From JBEKHI01 sp050012355 (GTDB lineage: Bacteria; Actinomycetota; Actinomycetes; Streptosporangiales; Streptosporangiaceae): 19,728 nt of DNA. Each line of letters starts with the position of its first letter. Positions within the stretch are counted from its first letter, which is position 1. The notes under the pieces are model-generated. The model did no database searches. It saw only the letters and a program-made list of their open reading frames with translations, and was not told the DNA's origin. The stretch lies in the NCBI GenBank assembly GCA_050012355.1, contig JBEKHI010000117.1, positions 1-19,728 of the forward strand, written 5' to 3'. Below, piece by piece: positions 1 through 6,308 of the stretch. The position numbers and the translations under genes are program-made.

Positions 1-214
1 TTTTGCACCCGGGAGAGGCGGCTGTCGGTTATGTCATTTTTGAGGGGTTGCATCTGCTCCAGTGTGCGCAGGAAGTATCACTGCCGTTTAGCCAAGGCAA
101 CATGAGCTCGCGGCGCGCCGCGGGTCCTGGATGTGACTCACTCCGCACCCGCAGGCCCTTCGGATATCTGCAAACCGAACATACGCACCATTTTTTCCCG
201 CCACCATGCCCGGC

Positions 215-276
215 GATTGTGGTGGGTGCTGCATTACCCGGCGAAGAGTCTTGGTAATGCCACACCCACCACAATC
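215..276. repeat. Long imperfect inverted repeat (24-bp arms, 14-base loop)
   Basis: The left arm is 215-238 and the right arm 253-276. The arms pair at 22 of 24 positions, with the two mismatches adjacent near the middle, and the loop is 239-252. The outer part of the arm is GATTGTGGTGGGTG. A short upstream CCACCA at 201-206 could compete for the TGGTGG at 220-225. There is no T-run after the right arm, so an ordinary intrinsic terminator is not obvious. It may be a miniature mobile element, a regulatory RNA hairpin or a dispersed repeat. Confidence 0.75.
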
Positions 277-434
277 CCGCGGACCCAGGGACGGCAGCAA
301 CAGCCCACACAACCGGGCGATACCCCACCAGACCGATCGACCGCGGCGACACGGACGTTGGTCCGGAACGCCGCCTGGCACGTCCGCTGGGACCAGGCAC
401 CTGCCCGCAGCGCGAGCCAACGACACCGATGTCG

Positions 435-464
435 CATCGATGCTGCCACGCCACATCGATGCTG
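435..464. repeat. Short direct repeat CATCGATGCTG x2
   Basis: The 11-mer CATCGATGCTG occurs at 435-445 and again at 454-464, so the copies are 19 bases apart, in non-coding DNA. Two half-turn-spaced copies could be binding sites for a regulator, but nothing else supports this. Confidence 0.45.
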
Positions 465-775
465 TTGAGGCCAGTCCCCGCCAGAAGCCGCCTTCCGGGC
501 GTAACGCGCACCCGCCGACACCAGTGCCACCCCACCGCATCCTTGACCCTGGCCCGGCAGCAGTCGCGCGACAGCCTCCGGAGCTGCACAAATCCTTCGC
601 GCTAGTTCGATCTTGATTTCTTTATGCCGATAAATCGGGTGGCTGCGCGGGCGAGGGCGCTCCCTTATCGCTACGGGATTCGAGGCGGCATACCCCAAAA
701 GCGGCATTCTGCCGGTGATGGGGACACTTGTACGCGGCGCCAGACCCGTGAGGCACGAGTGACTGGCGGTGCTAG

Positions 776-793
776 AACTGAGGCTGCTCAGTT
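776..793. promoter_or_regulatory. 7-bp inverted repeat directly upstream of the acyltransferase start
   Basis: AACTGAG (776-782) and CTCAGTT (787-793) are exact reverse complements separated by GCTG. The repeat ends 6 bases before the proposed TTG start at 800. It occupies the place where a ribosome binding site would be expected, so it could be an operator or an RNA stem that limits translation. This is inferred from position only. Confidence 0.45.
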
Positions 794-799
794 ACTACT

Positions 800-2812
800 T
801 TGAGTACCACCATGATCACAAAAGAGCAGGGGTCTCACCTGCGACTCGTGCCGAGCCTGGACGCGGAGGCTGACGAGGCCGCACCGGCCCCAGAGGGGAC
901 GGTCACGCCCAAGGGACCCGACAGGCCCGGCGGGTCGGACAAGCACACGGGGCCGGGCAGCGAAACCGATCGCACAGGCGACAGCGGGCCGGGCAGCGGG
1001 ACCGATGGCGGCGGTGGGCTGGGCGATCAGGGGATGCCGGATCGGCCGCGGCGGCGGGTGTCGGCTTTCGACGGGATACGGGCGCTCGCGGTACTGGCGG
1101 TGCTGGGGTTTCATGAGGGATGGCCGGGGCTGCCGGGCGGGTTTCTTGGCGTCGACGTCTTCTTTGTGCTGAGCGGGTACCTGATCACCGGCACCCTGAT
1201 CACCGGGCAACCACTGCTCCGGTTCTGGGAGCGCCGGGTCCGCAGGCTGGTGCCAGCGCTGGTGGTCATGCTGGTCACCGTCACCGCCGTGGTCACGCTC
1301 ACCCAACCGGATCAGCTCGCTGCGTTGCGCGGCGCGCTGCTGCCCGCGCTCTGCTATGTCAGTAACTGGTACGAGATCGCGAAACACGGTTCCTACTTCT
1401 CGCTCTACGGACCGCCCTCGCCGCTGATGCACCTGTGGTCGCTGGCAATCGAGGAGCAGTTTTACCTCGTCTGGCCGCTCGTCGTGCTAGCGATCAGGCC
1501 GCTCAGGAACCGCGCGATCGTTCCCGCGGCACTGGCGATCGCCTCGGCGATCGCGATGGCGATTCTCTATCGGCACGGCGGCGATCCATCGCGCGTTTAC
1601 TACGGCACCGACACGCACGCGTCCGCGCTGCTGGTCGGCGCGGCGCTCGCCTTCGTCCCGAAAGGCCCGGGCAAATTTACAATCCCGGCGCCAGCGCTCG
1701 ATGCGGTGGGAGCGGCCGGGCTCGCCGTACTTGGCTGGGAGTGCGGCCACTTCGGCGGCGACGACCCCGTGCTGTACCCCTACGGTCTCGTCGTCACCGC
1801 TCTCGCGGCGGCCACCGTGATCGCCGCCGCGGCTGGCGACGGGGCGATCGCCGCGCTGCTGAGCGCCAAGCCACTGCGCTGGCTGGGTGAACGCTCATAT
1901 GGCATCTACCTGTGGCACTGGCCGGTCATTGTGCTGCTGACTAAAAACCCGGTGGGTTCGGTCTTTGCGGTGGGCCTCGCCGCCGCCTCCTGGGAGTTCA
2001 TCGAGCGCCCCATCCTGCGGGACGGATTCGCCGCCACCCTGCGCCGCTGGCACCGCGCCGCCGTCTCGTGCCACGCCAACTACGCGGTCACGGCGCTGGC
2101 CGGGGGCCTGTCCATCGCGCTGCTCGCCGTCGCGACCTACGGACTCACCCGCTCTCCGGCCAGCGGCCTGACCGGGCAGATCGCCGCCGGCCAGCGCGCC
2201 GTCGCGACCTCACAAATCAAGAGTTCACCAAAACGACGAGCTCACGTCGTTATGGTCAAATGTGGTGGCACGGTGGTGACAGCCATCGGCGACTCGGTGA
2301 TGGTCGCTTCCGCTACGGCGCTCGCCGACCGGCTGCGCGGGGTGTACATCGACGCGATGGTGGGACGGTCGATGGCGGAGGGACTCGAGGTCGCGCGAAC
2401 GCTGGAACGCGAACACCGGCTGCGGCGGGTCGTGGTCGCCGGGCTGGGCACCAACGGGCCGGTCTCGGCCCCGCAGGTCCGCGAACTGGAGCGCATCGCG
2501 GGGCCACGCCGTGACGTGGTGCTGGTCACCGCCTTCGTCCCGCGACCGTGGCAGGCGGAGGTCAACCGGGTATTCGCGGCGGCGGCCCGGCACGACAAGC
2601 GGGTCGTGCTCGCCAACTGGAAGCGGGTGATCGCCGGGCGGACCAGCCTGTTGTGGGAGGACGGGATACACCCGCGTCCGGCCGGGGCACCGCTGTACGC
2701 GAACGTCGTCGCCCGCGCGGTGGCTAAGGTGTGCGATCAGGCGCAGGTGAGGTCCGCTGACAAGGACCACAGGCGTTCGGCGCGCGCGAGGTCGAGGATC
2801 CGCGGCAAGTAG
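800..2812 (+). CDS. Membrane acyltransferase (OafA/YrhL type, acyltransferase 3) with C-terminal SGNH domain
   Basis: This 670-residue protein should transfer acyl (often acetyl) groups from the cytoplasm to an extracytoplasmic glycan or cell-wall acceptor. Residues 1-85 are a hydrophilic Gly/Asp/Pro-rich extension. The acyltransferase 3 domain starts at about 86, with FDGIRALAVLAVLGFH (candidate catalytic His105), the LSGYLIT block near 124-130, and HLWSLAIEEQFY from 211, followed by a run of membrane helices to about 450. The C-terminal SGNH part has GDS (Ser499), GTN (Asn552) and DGIHP (Asp621, His624), so all four blocks are present. The substrate cannot be told. The start is TTG at 800; an in-frame ATG at 812 is a real alternative because neither has a clear ribosome binding site. 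The 3' end overlaps the convergent dehydrogenase gene by 76 bases. Confidence 0.9.
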   Translation: MSTTMITKEQGSHLRLVPSLDAEADEAAPAPEGTVTPKGPDRPGGSDKHTGPGSETDRTGDSGPGSGTDGGGGLGDQGMPDRPRRRVSAFDGIRALAVLAVLGFHEGWPGLPGGFLGVDVFFVLSGYLITGTLITGQPLLRFWERRVRRLVPALVVMLVTVTAVVTLTQPDQLAALRGALLPALCYVSNWYEIAKHGSYFSLYGPPSPLMHLWSLAIEEQFYLVWPLVVLAIRPLRNRAIVPAALAIASAIAMAILYRHGGDPSRVYYGTDTHASALLVGAALAFVPKGPGKFTIPAPALDAVGAAGLAVLGWECGHFGGDDPVLYPYGLVVTALAAATVIAAAAGDGAIAALLSAKPLRWLGERSYGIYLWHWPVIVLLTKNPVGSVFAVGLAAASWEFIERPILRDGFAATLRRWHRAAVSCHANYAVTALAGGLSIALLAVATYGLTRSPASGLTGQIAAGQRAVATSQIKSSPKRRAHVVMVKCGGTVVTAIGDSVMVASATALADRLRGVYIDAMVGRSMAEGLEVARTLEREHRLRRVVVAGLGTNGPVSAPQVRELERIAGPRRDVVLVTAFVPRPWQAEVNRVFAAAARHDKRVVLANWKRVIAGRTSLLWEDGIHPRPAGAPLYANVVARAVAKVCDQAQVRSADKDHRRSARARSRIRGK

Positions 2813-3570
2813 TAACCGTTCGGCGGGTCGCCAGCGCCGGTCCACGGCTCGGCGACGGCGCAGTTGTCCAGGTACTCGCCGCCCGCCAGCTCGGCGGTGA
2901 CAGCGGCGTAGACAGTGGTCGCCGCGCCCTGCTTGCCGCCCGGCATGACGGAGTACCCGGTGATGCCCTGTCCCTTGTATCGCTGGGTCAGGCCCGCCGC
3001 GAACAGTGCGTTCGCCGACTTTGACTGGCCGTAAGACTCCCAGGGATCGTAGGGACGGTGCCGGTAGTTCGGGTCGTCGAAGTGAACGTCGCTTCGCCGG
3101 TGCGCCCGTGACGACAACGCGATCACCCGGGCCGTGCCCGCCGCGCGCAACGCCGGGAGCAATCCGGTCGTGAGCGCGAAGTGCCCAAGGTGGTTGACGC
3201 CAAGCTGCGTCTCGAACCCGTCCGCCGTGTAGCTCAGCGGCACGGCCATGACTCCGGCGTTGTTGATAAGCAGATGGAGCGCCGAGTTGTAGGTCGCGGC
3301 GAACTCCCTGACCGATGTCAGGCTAGCGAGATCGAGCCGGCTGAAGATGATCGAGTCGTTACCGGTGACCTCGCGCAGGCTGATCACCGCTGCCTGGCCC
3401 TGATCCGCGTTCCGGCCCGCCAGCAGGACCCGGGCGCCAGCGCTGGCGAGCGCTCGAGCGGTCTCATAGCCAAGCCCGGCGGCTCCCCCGGTGACGACCA
3501 CGTTGCGACCCGTCAGGTCGTGTCCCGCGATCACATCGGTCGTCGTCGACTTAGCATCAAACACGCTCAA
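2737..3570 (-). CDS. Short-chain dehydrogenase/reductase (retinol-dehydrogenase-like), internally shortened
   Basis: This 277-residue protein is a classical Rossmann-fold SDR that would use NAD(P)H on an unknown carbonyl or alcohol substrate in the cytoplasm. The cofactor motif TGGAAGLG is at residues 27-34, NNAG at 103-106, the catalytic Ser near 153-154 and the YxxxK pair at Tyr180/Lys184. The end, with AERLWSLSADLT, is typical of the subgroup. Residues 209-216 run from MPGG straight into KQGAAT; relatives usually have roughly 30-40 residues between these blocks, which form the substrate-binding loop. The frame is intact, so this looks like an in-frame loss. The start is TTG at 3570 (GTG at 3564 is possible); there is no strong ribosome binding site. 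It lies 82 bases downstream of the SRPBCC gene on the same strand. Confidence 0.87.
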   Translation of the reverse strand: MSVFDAKSTTTDVIAGHDLTGRNVVVTGGAAGLGYETARALASAGARVLLAGRNADQGQAAVISLREVTGNDSIIFSRLDLASLTSVREFAATYNSALHLLINNAGVMAVPLSYTADGFETQLGVNHLGHFALTTGLLPALRAAGTARVIALSSRAHRRSDVHFDDPNYRHRPYDPWESYGQSKSANALFAAGLTQRYKGQGITGYSVMPGGKQGAATTVYAAVTAELAGGEYLDNCAVAEPWTGAGDPPNGYYLPRILDLARAERLWSLSADLTCA

Positions 3571-3652
3571 AAGCGTAGTGCGTGATGGTCCTCGGGAAGC
3601 GCGGCGATCGGCGGCTACCAGCGAACCACCAGCGTGCCGCCAGCGGACGAGA

Positions 3653-4102
3653 TCAGGTGCGGGTCCGCAGTTGCTCGGCGAGGCGCTCTAGGGCGCGCTG
3701 GTTGTTGCGGCGCAAGATGGCACGGACCACCGGGGCGGCGAGCACCTCGCTCGTCGGCGCCTTCTGGAAGGCGGACTCGAAGGTGACCCGGGTGCCTCCG
3801 CCGGGAAGCTCGGCCAGCACGTAGGTCCCGGTGGCCACGCGCCGCCCGCCGGCGCTGACGTTGCGCTCTACGTTCTTGGACGGCCGCTCGGCCTCGATGA
3901 CCTCTATGTCTACGGTGTCAGTGCGCCCCGCTGCGAACGCCTCGACTTTGGCCTTCGCCCCGACGCCGCGCGCTGGCCCCGCGAAGGTCCAGTTGCGCAT
4001 CATGTGGTCGGTGAACGGCTCGTGGTTGGAGAGCATGTCGAGGAAGTCGTAGACCTCCTCGCGTGGCTGAGGTACGTCAATGCTTACCCGTACTGGCCTC
4101 AT
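3653..4102 (-). CDS. SRPBCC-family (START-like) protein
   Basis: This is a 149-residue single-domain protein of the SRPBCC/polyketide-cyclase-like fold. Its start, VRVSIDVPQPREEVYDFLDM, is the usual first strand and helix of the family, and residues 85-150 carry the strand-rich middle (GTYVLAELPGGGTRVTF) and the long C-terminal helix. Such proteins bind hydrophobic ligands; none can be named here. I chose ATG 4102: the frame is open further upstream, but that part lies inside the anti-sigma gene and there is no other start codon in the gap. No Shine-Dalgarno sequence stands at normal distance, so a leaderless transcript is plausible. A 16-bp palindrome covers the start. It follows the sigma/anti-sigma pair with a 47-base gap. 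Confidence 0.85.
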   Translation of the reverse strand: MRPVRVSIDVPQPREEVYDFLDMLSNHEPFTDHMMRNWTFAGPARGVGAKAKVEAFAAGRTDTVDIEVIEAERPSKNVERNVSAGGRRVATGTYVLAELPGGGTRVTFESAFQKAPTSEVLAAPVVRAILRRNNQRALERLAEQLRTRT

Positions 4103-4117
4103 GTACCAAACGGTACA
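4102..4117 (-). promoter_or_regulatory. Palindromic operator candidate TGTACC-N4-GGTACA over the SRPBCC start
   Basis: TGTACC (4102-4107) and GGTACA (4112-4117) are perfect 6-bp arms around a 4-base centre. The inner edge shares its last base with the ATG codon at 4102-4100. On the minus strand the repeat contains TACCGT (4115-4110), a possible -10 element placed 7 bases from the ATG, as expected for a leaderless transcript; I see no convincing -35. A dimeric repressor bound here would block both promoter and start. Confidence 0.55.
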
Positions 4118-4149
4118 CTTTCGACTCCAAGGAGGGGCTCCGAGGGGCG

Positions 4150-4413
4150 TTACGTCTCGTCGGAGCGCCACTGGCGGTAGAGGTCGATGAGGTCGTCGCG
4201 CATCTGGAGGGTGAGGTCTTCCGGCGTTACCCGGCCGGTTAGCCGGATGGTGGCGCGCATCTGCTCCAGGTACTCGGTGCAGTGCGGGCAGCCAGCCAGA
4301 TGCTTCTCGAAGCGACGGCGCTCGGAACGACTGAGGGAGCCTTCCAGGTAGTCGGTTACCAGCTCGACGGCCTGCTGGCAGACGATCTCGCGGTGGCGTA
4401 GCGGGTTTCTCAT
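4150..4413 (-). CDS. Zinc-binding anti-sigma factor (zf-HC2, ZAS type)
   Basis: This 87-residue soluble protein should bind and inhibit the ECF sigma factor encoded just upstream. It has the ZAS signature His38-x3-Cys42-x2-Cys45 together with Cys12, which can ligate zinc; in this family the metal site can act as a redox or stress switch. The second half (from residue 60) is helical and charged. No membrane segment is present, so the signal is presumably sensed in the cytoplasm. The start codon ATG overlaps the sigma stop codon (ATGA, 4410-4413), and GGGGGG just upstream is a good ribosome binding site, indicating translational coupling. Confidence 0.9.
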   Translation of the reverse strand: MRNPLRHREIVCQQAVELVTDYLEGSLSRSERRRFEKHLAGCPHCTEYLEQMRATIRLTGRVTPEDLTLQMRDDLIDLYRQWRSDET

Positions 4414-5003
4414 CGCACCCCCCGGAACTCGTCCTCAAGGGCCTGCCTGAGCCGACTCCGGCCGCGATGCAGCAAGACCCGCTGGTTGGCCTCGCTGATC
4501 TCCAGCACCGAACAGACGTCCTCGCTGCTCAGCCCCTCGACGTCCCGCAAAACCACGATCTCACGCTGCCTGGGCGGCAGGTCGTCGATGGCTTCCTGGA
4601 GCCGGCCGGCGAGCTTGGGAGCAACTATGCGGTTGTCCGCCTCCTCGACCCAGTGCTCCGGCGGGTCAGCCCATGTCCCGTCCACGCCGAACCGAGACCG
4701 GTCGACGGCCGGGCCCGCGTCCGCCACCGGTACGCTGCGCTGCTCCCGCGCCCCGGCGGTCCTGGCCTTGTTGACCACGATGCTGAGCAGCCAGGTTTTC
4801 AGCGTGGACCGCCCCTGGAAACCGGCCAGGCCACGTAGCGCCGCTAGCCAGGTTTCCTGGACAACCTCCTCGGCCACCGCACGGCTTGGCACGAACGCGC
4901 TGGCGAGCCGCAGCATGGAACCGTTGTAGGACGTCACCATCGAGGCGAACGCCTGCTCGTCGCCGCCGCGGAGCCGGCGCAGCAGTTCCTCGTCTGATTC
5001 CAT
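4410..5003 (-). CDS. ECF-family RNA polymerase sigma factor
   Basis: This 197-residue protein is a group-4 (ECF) sigma factor. Region 2 covers about residues 18-85 (AEEVVQETWLAALRGLAGF, then TLKTWLLSIVVNKAR), and region 4 about 130-185 (DLPPRQREIVVLRDVEGLSSEDVCSVLEIS). A variable linker of about 45 residues lies between them. I chose ATG 5003, with GGAGG 13 bases upstream. The longer frame to TTG 5057 is unlikely because that codon lies in the loop of a strong hairpin. The gene is coupled to the anti-sigma gene. Only about 30 bases separate the hairpin from the start, so the promoter is either very short or lies upstream of the beta-propeller gene. Target promoters are unknown. Confidence 0.93.
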   Translation of the reverse strand: MESDEELLRRLRGGDEQAFASMVTSYNGSMLRLASAFVPSRAVAEEVVQETWLAALRGLAGFQGRSTLKTWLLSIVVNKARTAGAREQRSVPVADAGPAVDRSRFGVDGTWADPPEHWVEEADNRIVAPKLAGRLQEAIDDLPPRQREIVVLRDVEGLSSEDVCSVLEISEANQRVLLHRGRSRLRQALEDEFRGVR

Positions 5004-5033
5004 CGCAGGCAGGCTACCTCCGAAATGCGTAAG

Positions 5034-5074
5034 GGCTGACCGGGCCTGGCTCGGCAAGCCAGGCCCGGTCAGCC
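5034..5074 (-). terminator. Perfect 17-bp hairpin between the beta-propeller and sigma genes
   Basis: The arms 5034-5050 and 5058-5074 are exact reverse complements around a 7-base loop, and nearly all pairs are G-C. The hairpin begins 7 bases after the beta-propeller stop codon and ends 30 bases before the sigma start. There is no T-run, as is common for actinobacterial terminators. It most likely ends or attenuates transcription from the beta-propeller gene. Confidence 0.8.
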
Positions 5075-5081
5075 GGCTGGG

Positions 5082-6218
5082 TCAGGAAGCGGCTATGCCT
5101 TCACCGCCCACCGCACCGGGCACCGTGACGGATCCGATCGCGGTCAGGGCGCCGTTGGCGCCGACGCGGTACTCATCGACGATCCCGGCGGCACCGGCCC
5201 TGACGTACAGGAACCCGTCGGAGGCGATGGCGTCCACCGTCCCGGCGTCCGTGGTCGTGTTTCCGAGGGAGACCGGGTGGCCGCCGACAGTGACCGTGTA
5301 ACCCGTAACATTTGCGCTGCCGGCGTTGGACACGTAGAAGAACCGTCCGTCGGGCGCTATCCAGCAGGTCGCTGTCTGCCCGGTCAGCGCGGACCCGAGC
5401 TGGTGGAGGGTTCCGTTGCCGCTGATGGCGAACGTCGCGATGGCGTCGGTTCCGGCCTCGACGACCAGCAGATGGCCGTACGTGTCGTAGGAAACGGCGA
5501 ACGGCACCGTGCCTGGCTCGGAGTTGACGACCGGCTTGGCGGACAACCAGCCACCGAAGCCGACACCGAAGACATCGATGTCGTTGCCGTTCGCCTTGGT
5601 GGTGACCAGCAACTGGGAGCCGTTCGGCGTGAACGCCACCTGTCCCGGCGTGCTGGTGAACTGCGGCGTGGCGGCCGGGTTAAGGCCGAGCGCCCGGTAG
5701 GAGCCAGGCAGCGGCACCAGATACCCGCGGGACACCCGATAGCCGTACACCGAGCCGCCGCCCAGCGCGTTCAGCACGTACACGAGATCACCGCGGGTGG
5801 TGATGCTGACGGGGAACGAACCGCCGGAGCCGATCACCTCGCGCAGCGCGAGGTGGCCGCCATGCGCGGCGAATACCGACACGGTGTCGCTGCCCGCGTT
5901 CACCGCGAGAAGCAGGCCGTACCGCCCGTCGTATTGCAGCGAGCCCTGCGAGGCCAGGTGGTCCACGACGGAGCCGCCGAGTACTCCGCCCCGTCCGCCG
6001 GTGGCGTAGCTGCCGGTCTTGATGAGGGCGCCGTCGGCGGCGCGGTGGTAAGTCACCACTTGGTTGCCCGCGGTGTTGTCGGTCTGCACGTAGATGGTGC
6101 CGGTGTTACTGGCGGCGGGACTGGTCGCTGGGCTGGTCGCGGCGAGCGCCGGGCTGGCGAACGCCGCCAGGCAAGCGGCGACGGACGCCGCGGGCAGAAT
6201 GCGACTAAGGATCTTCAA
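5082..6218 (-). CDS. Secreted beta-propeller protein (lactonase/YVTN-like)
   Basis: This 378-residue protein begins with a clear signal peptide (KILSRILPAASVAACLAAF, then an ALA cleavage motif at 24-26) and a Thr/Ser/Pro/Ala linker. The rest is a repeated strand pattern with phrases such as LLLAVNAGSDTVSVF, GDLVYVLNALGGG, LLVTTKANGNDIDVF, GHLLVVEAGTDAIATF and RFFYVSNAGSANV, typical of a seven-bladed 6-phosphogluconolactonase/YVTN propeller. Actual lactonase activity is not shown and many secreted members have no known reaction. The TTG start is well supported by GAGGAG (6230-6225) at 6 bases. It is followed by a strong hairpin and then the sigma factor gene, so the propeller may be a co-regulated or target gene of that sigma factor. 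Confidence 0.87.
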   Translation of the reverse strand: MKILSRILPAASVAACLAAFASPALAATSPATSPAASNTGTIYVQTDNTAGNQVVTYHRAADGALIKTGSYATGGRGGVLGGSVVDHLASQGSLQYDGRYGLLLAVNAGSDTVSVFAAHGGHLALREVIGSGGSFPVSITTRGDLVYVLNALGGGSVYGYRVSRGYLVPLPGSYRALGLNPAATPQFTSTPGQVAFTPNGSQLLVTTKANGNDIDVFGVGFGGWLSAKPVVNSEPGTVPFAVSYDTYGHLLVVEAGTDAIATFAISGNGTLHQLGSALTGQTATCWIAPDGRFFYVSNAGSANVTGYTVTVGGHPVSLGNTTTDAGTVDAIASDGFLYVRAGAAGIVDEYRVGANGALTAIGSVTVPGAVGGEGIAAS

Positions 6219-6224
6219 GAACCG

Positions 6225-6230
6225 CTCCTC
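6225..6230 (-). promoter_or_regulatory. Ribosome binding site fixing the TTG start at 6218
   Basis: GAGGAG on the minus strand stands 6 bases before TTG 6218 and directly precedes the signal-peptide coding sequence, so the unusual TTG start is credible. Confidence 0.75.
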
Positions 6231-6308
6231 AAGCTGTGGGTAGGACGCGTACGTAAGTCAGTCCCTGGCAGCACCACGAGCGTTACGCGGGAATTACTTA
6301 CCGAAGTA

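Larger units (their letters stand above)
1..799. other. Non-coding stretch upstream of the acyltransferase gene
   Basis: I find no convincing gene here. The open frames on both strands translate into low-complexity peptides rich in Arg, Pro, Cys and Trp, with no recognisable domain and no good ribosome binding site. What can be seen is a 14-bp GC palindrome at 109-122, a long imperfect inverted repeat at 215-276, an 11-bp direct repeat at 435-464, a nested stem at 693-723 (CCCCA/TGGGG around CGGCA-TTC-TGCCG), and a 7-bp stem just before the next gene. It may be an intergenic regulatory region or the remains of an inserted element; the sequence alone does not decide. Confidence 0.6.

Noticed and set aside
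138..191. A 17-residue minus-strand frame starting MVRMFGLQIS, a possible leader peptide
   Set aside because: There is no gene downstream of it within the window and no clear ribosome binding site, so nothing supports a leader function.
29..707. Overlapping open frames of 84-186 residues on both strands in the first 700 bases
   Set aside because: They have no domain, unlikely composition (many Cys, Trp, Arg, Pro) and no ribosome binding sites; several frames are open at once, which is typical of GC-rich non-coding DNA.
4103..4438. Longer N-terminus for the SRPBCC protein
   Set aside because: The extension runs through the anti-sigma gene in another frame and has no domain content; the SRPBCC fold starts at ATG 4102.
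5004..5057. Upstream TTG start for the sigma factor
   Set aside because: TTG 5057 sits in the loop of a perfect 17-bp hairpin, and the sigma fold begins after ATG 5003.
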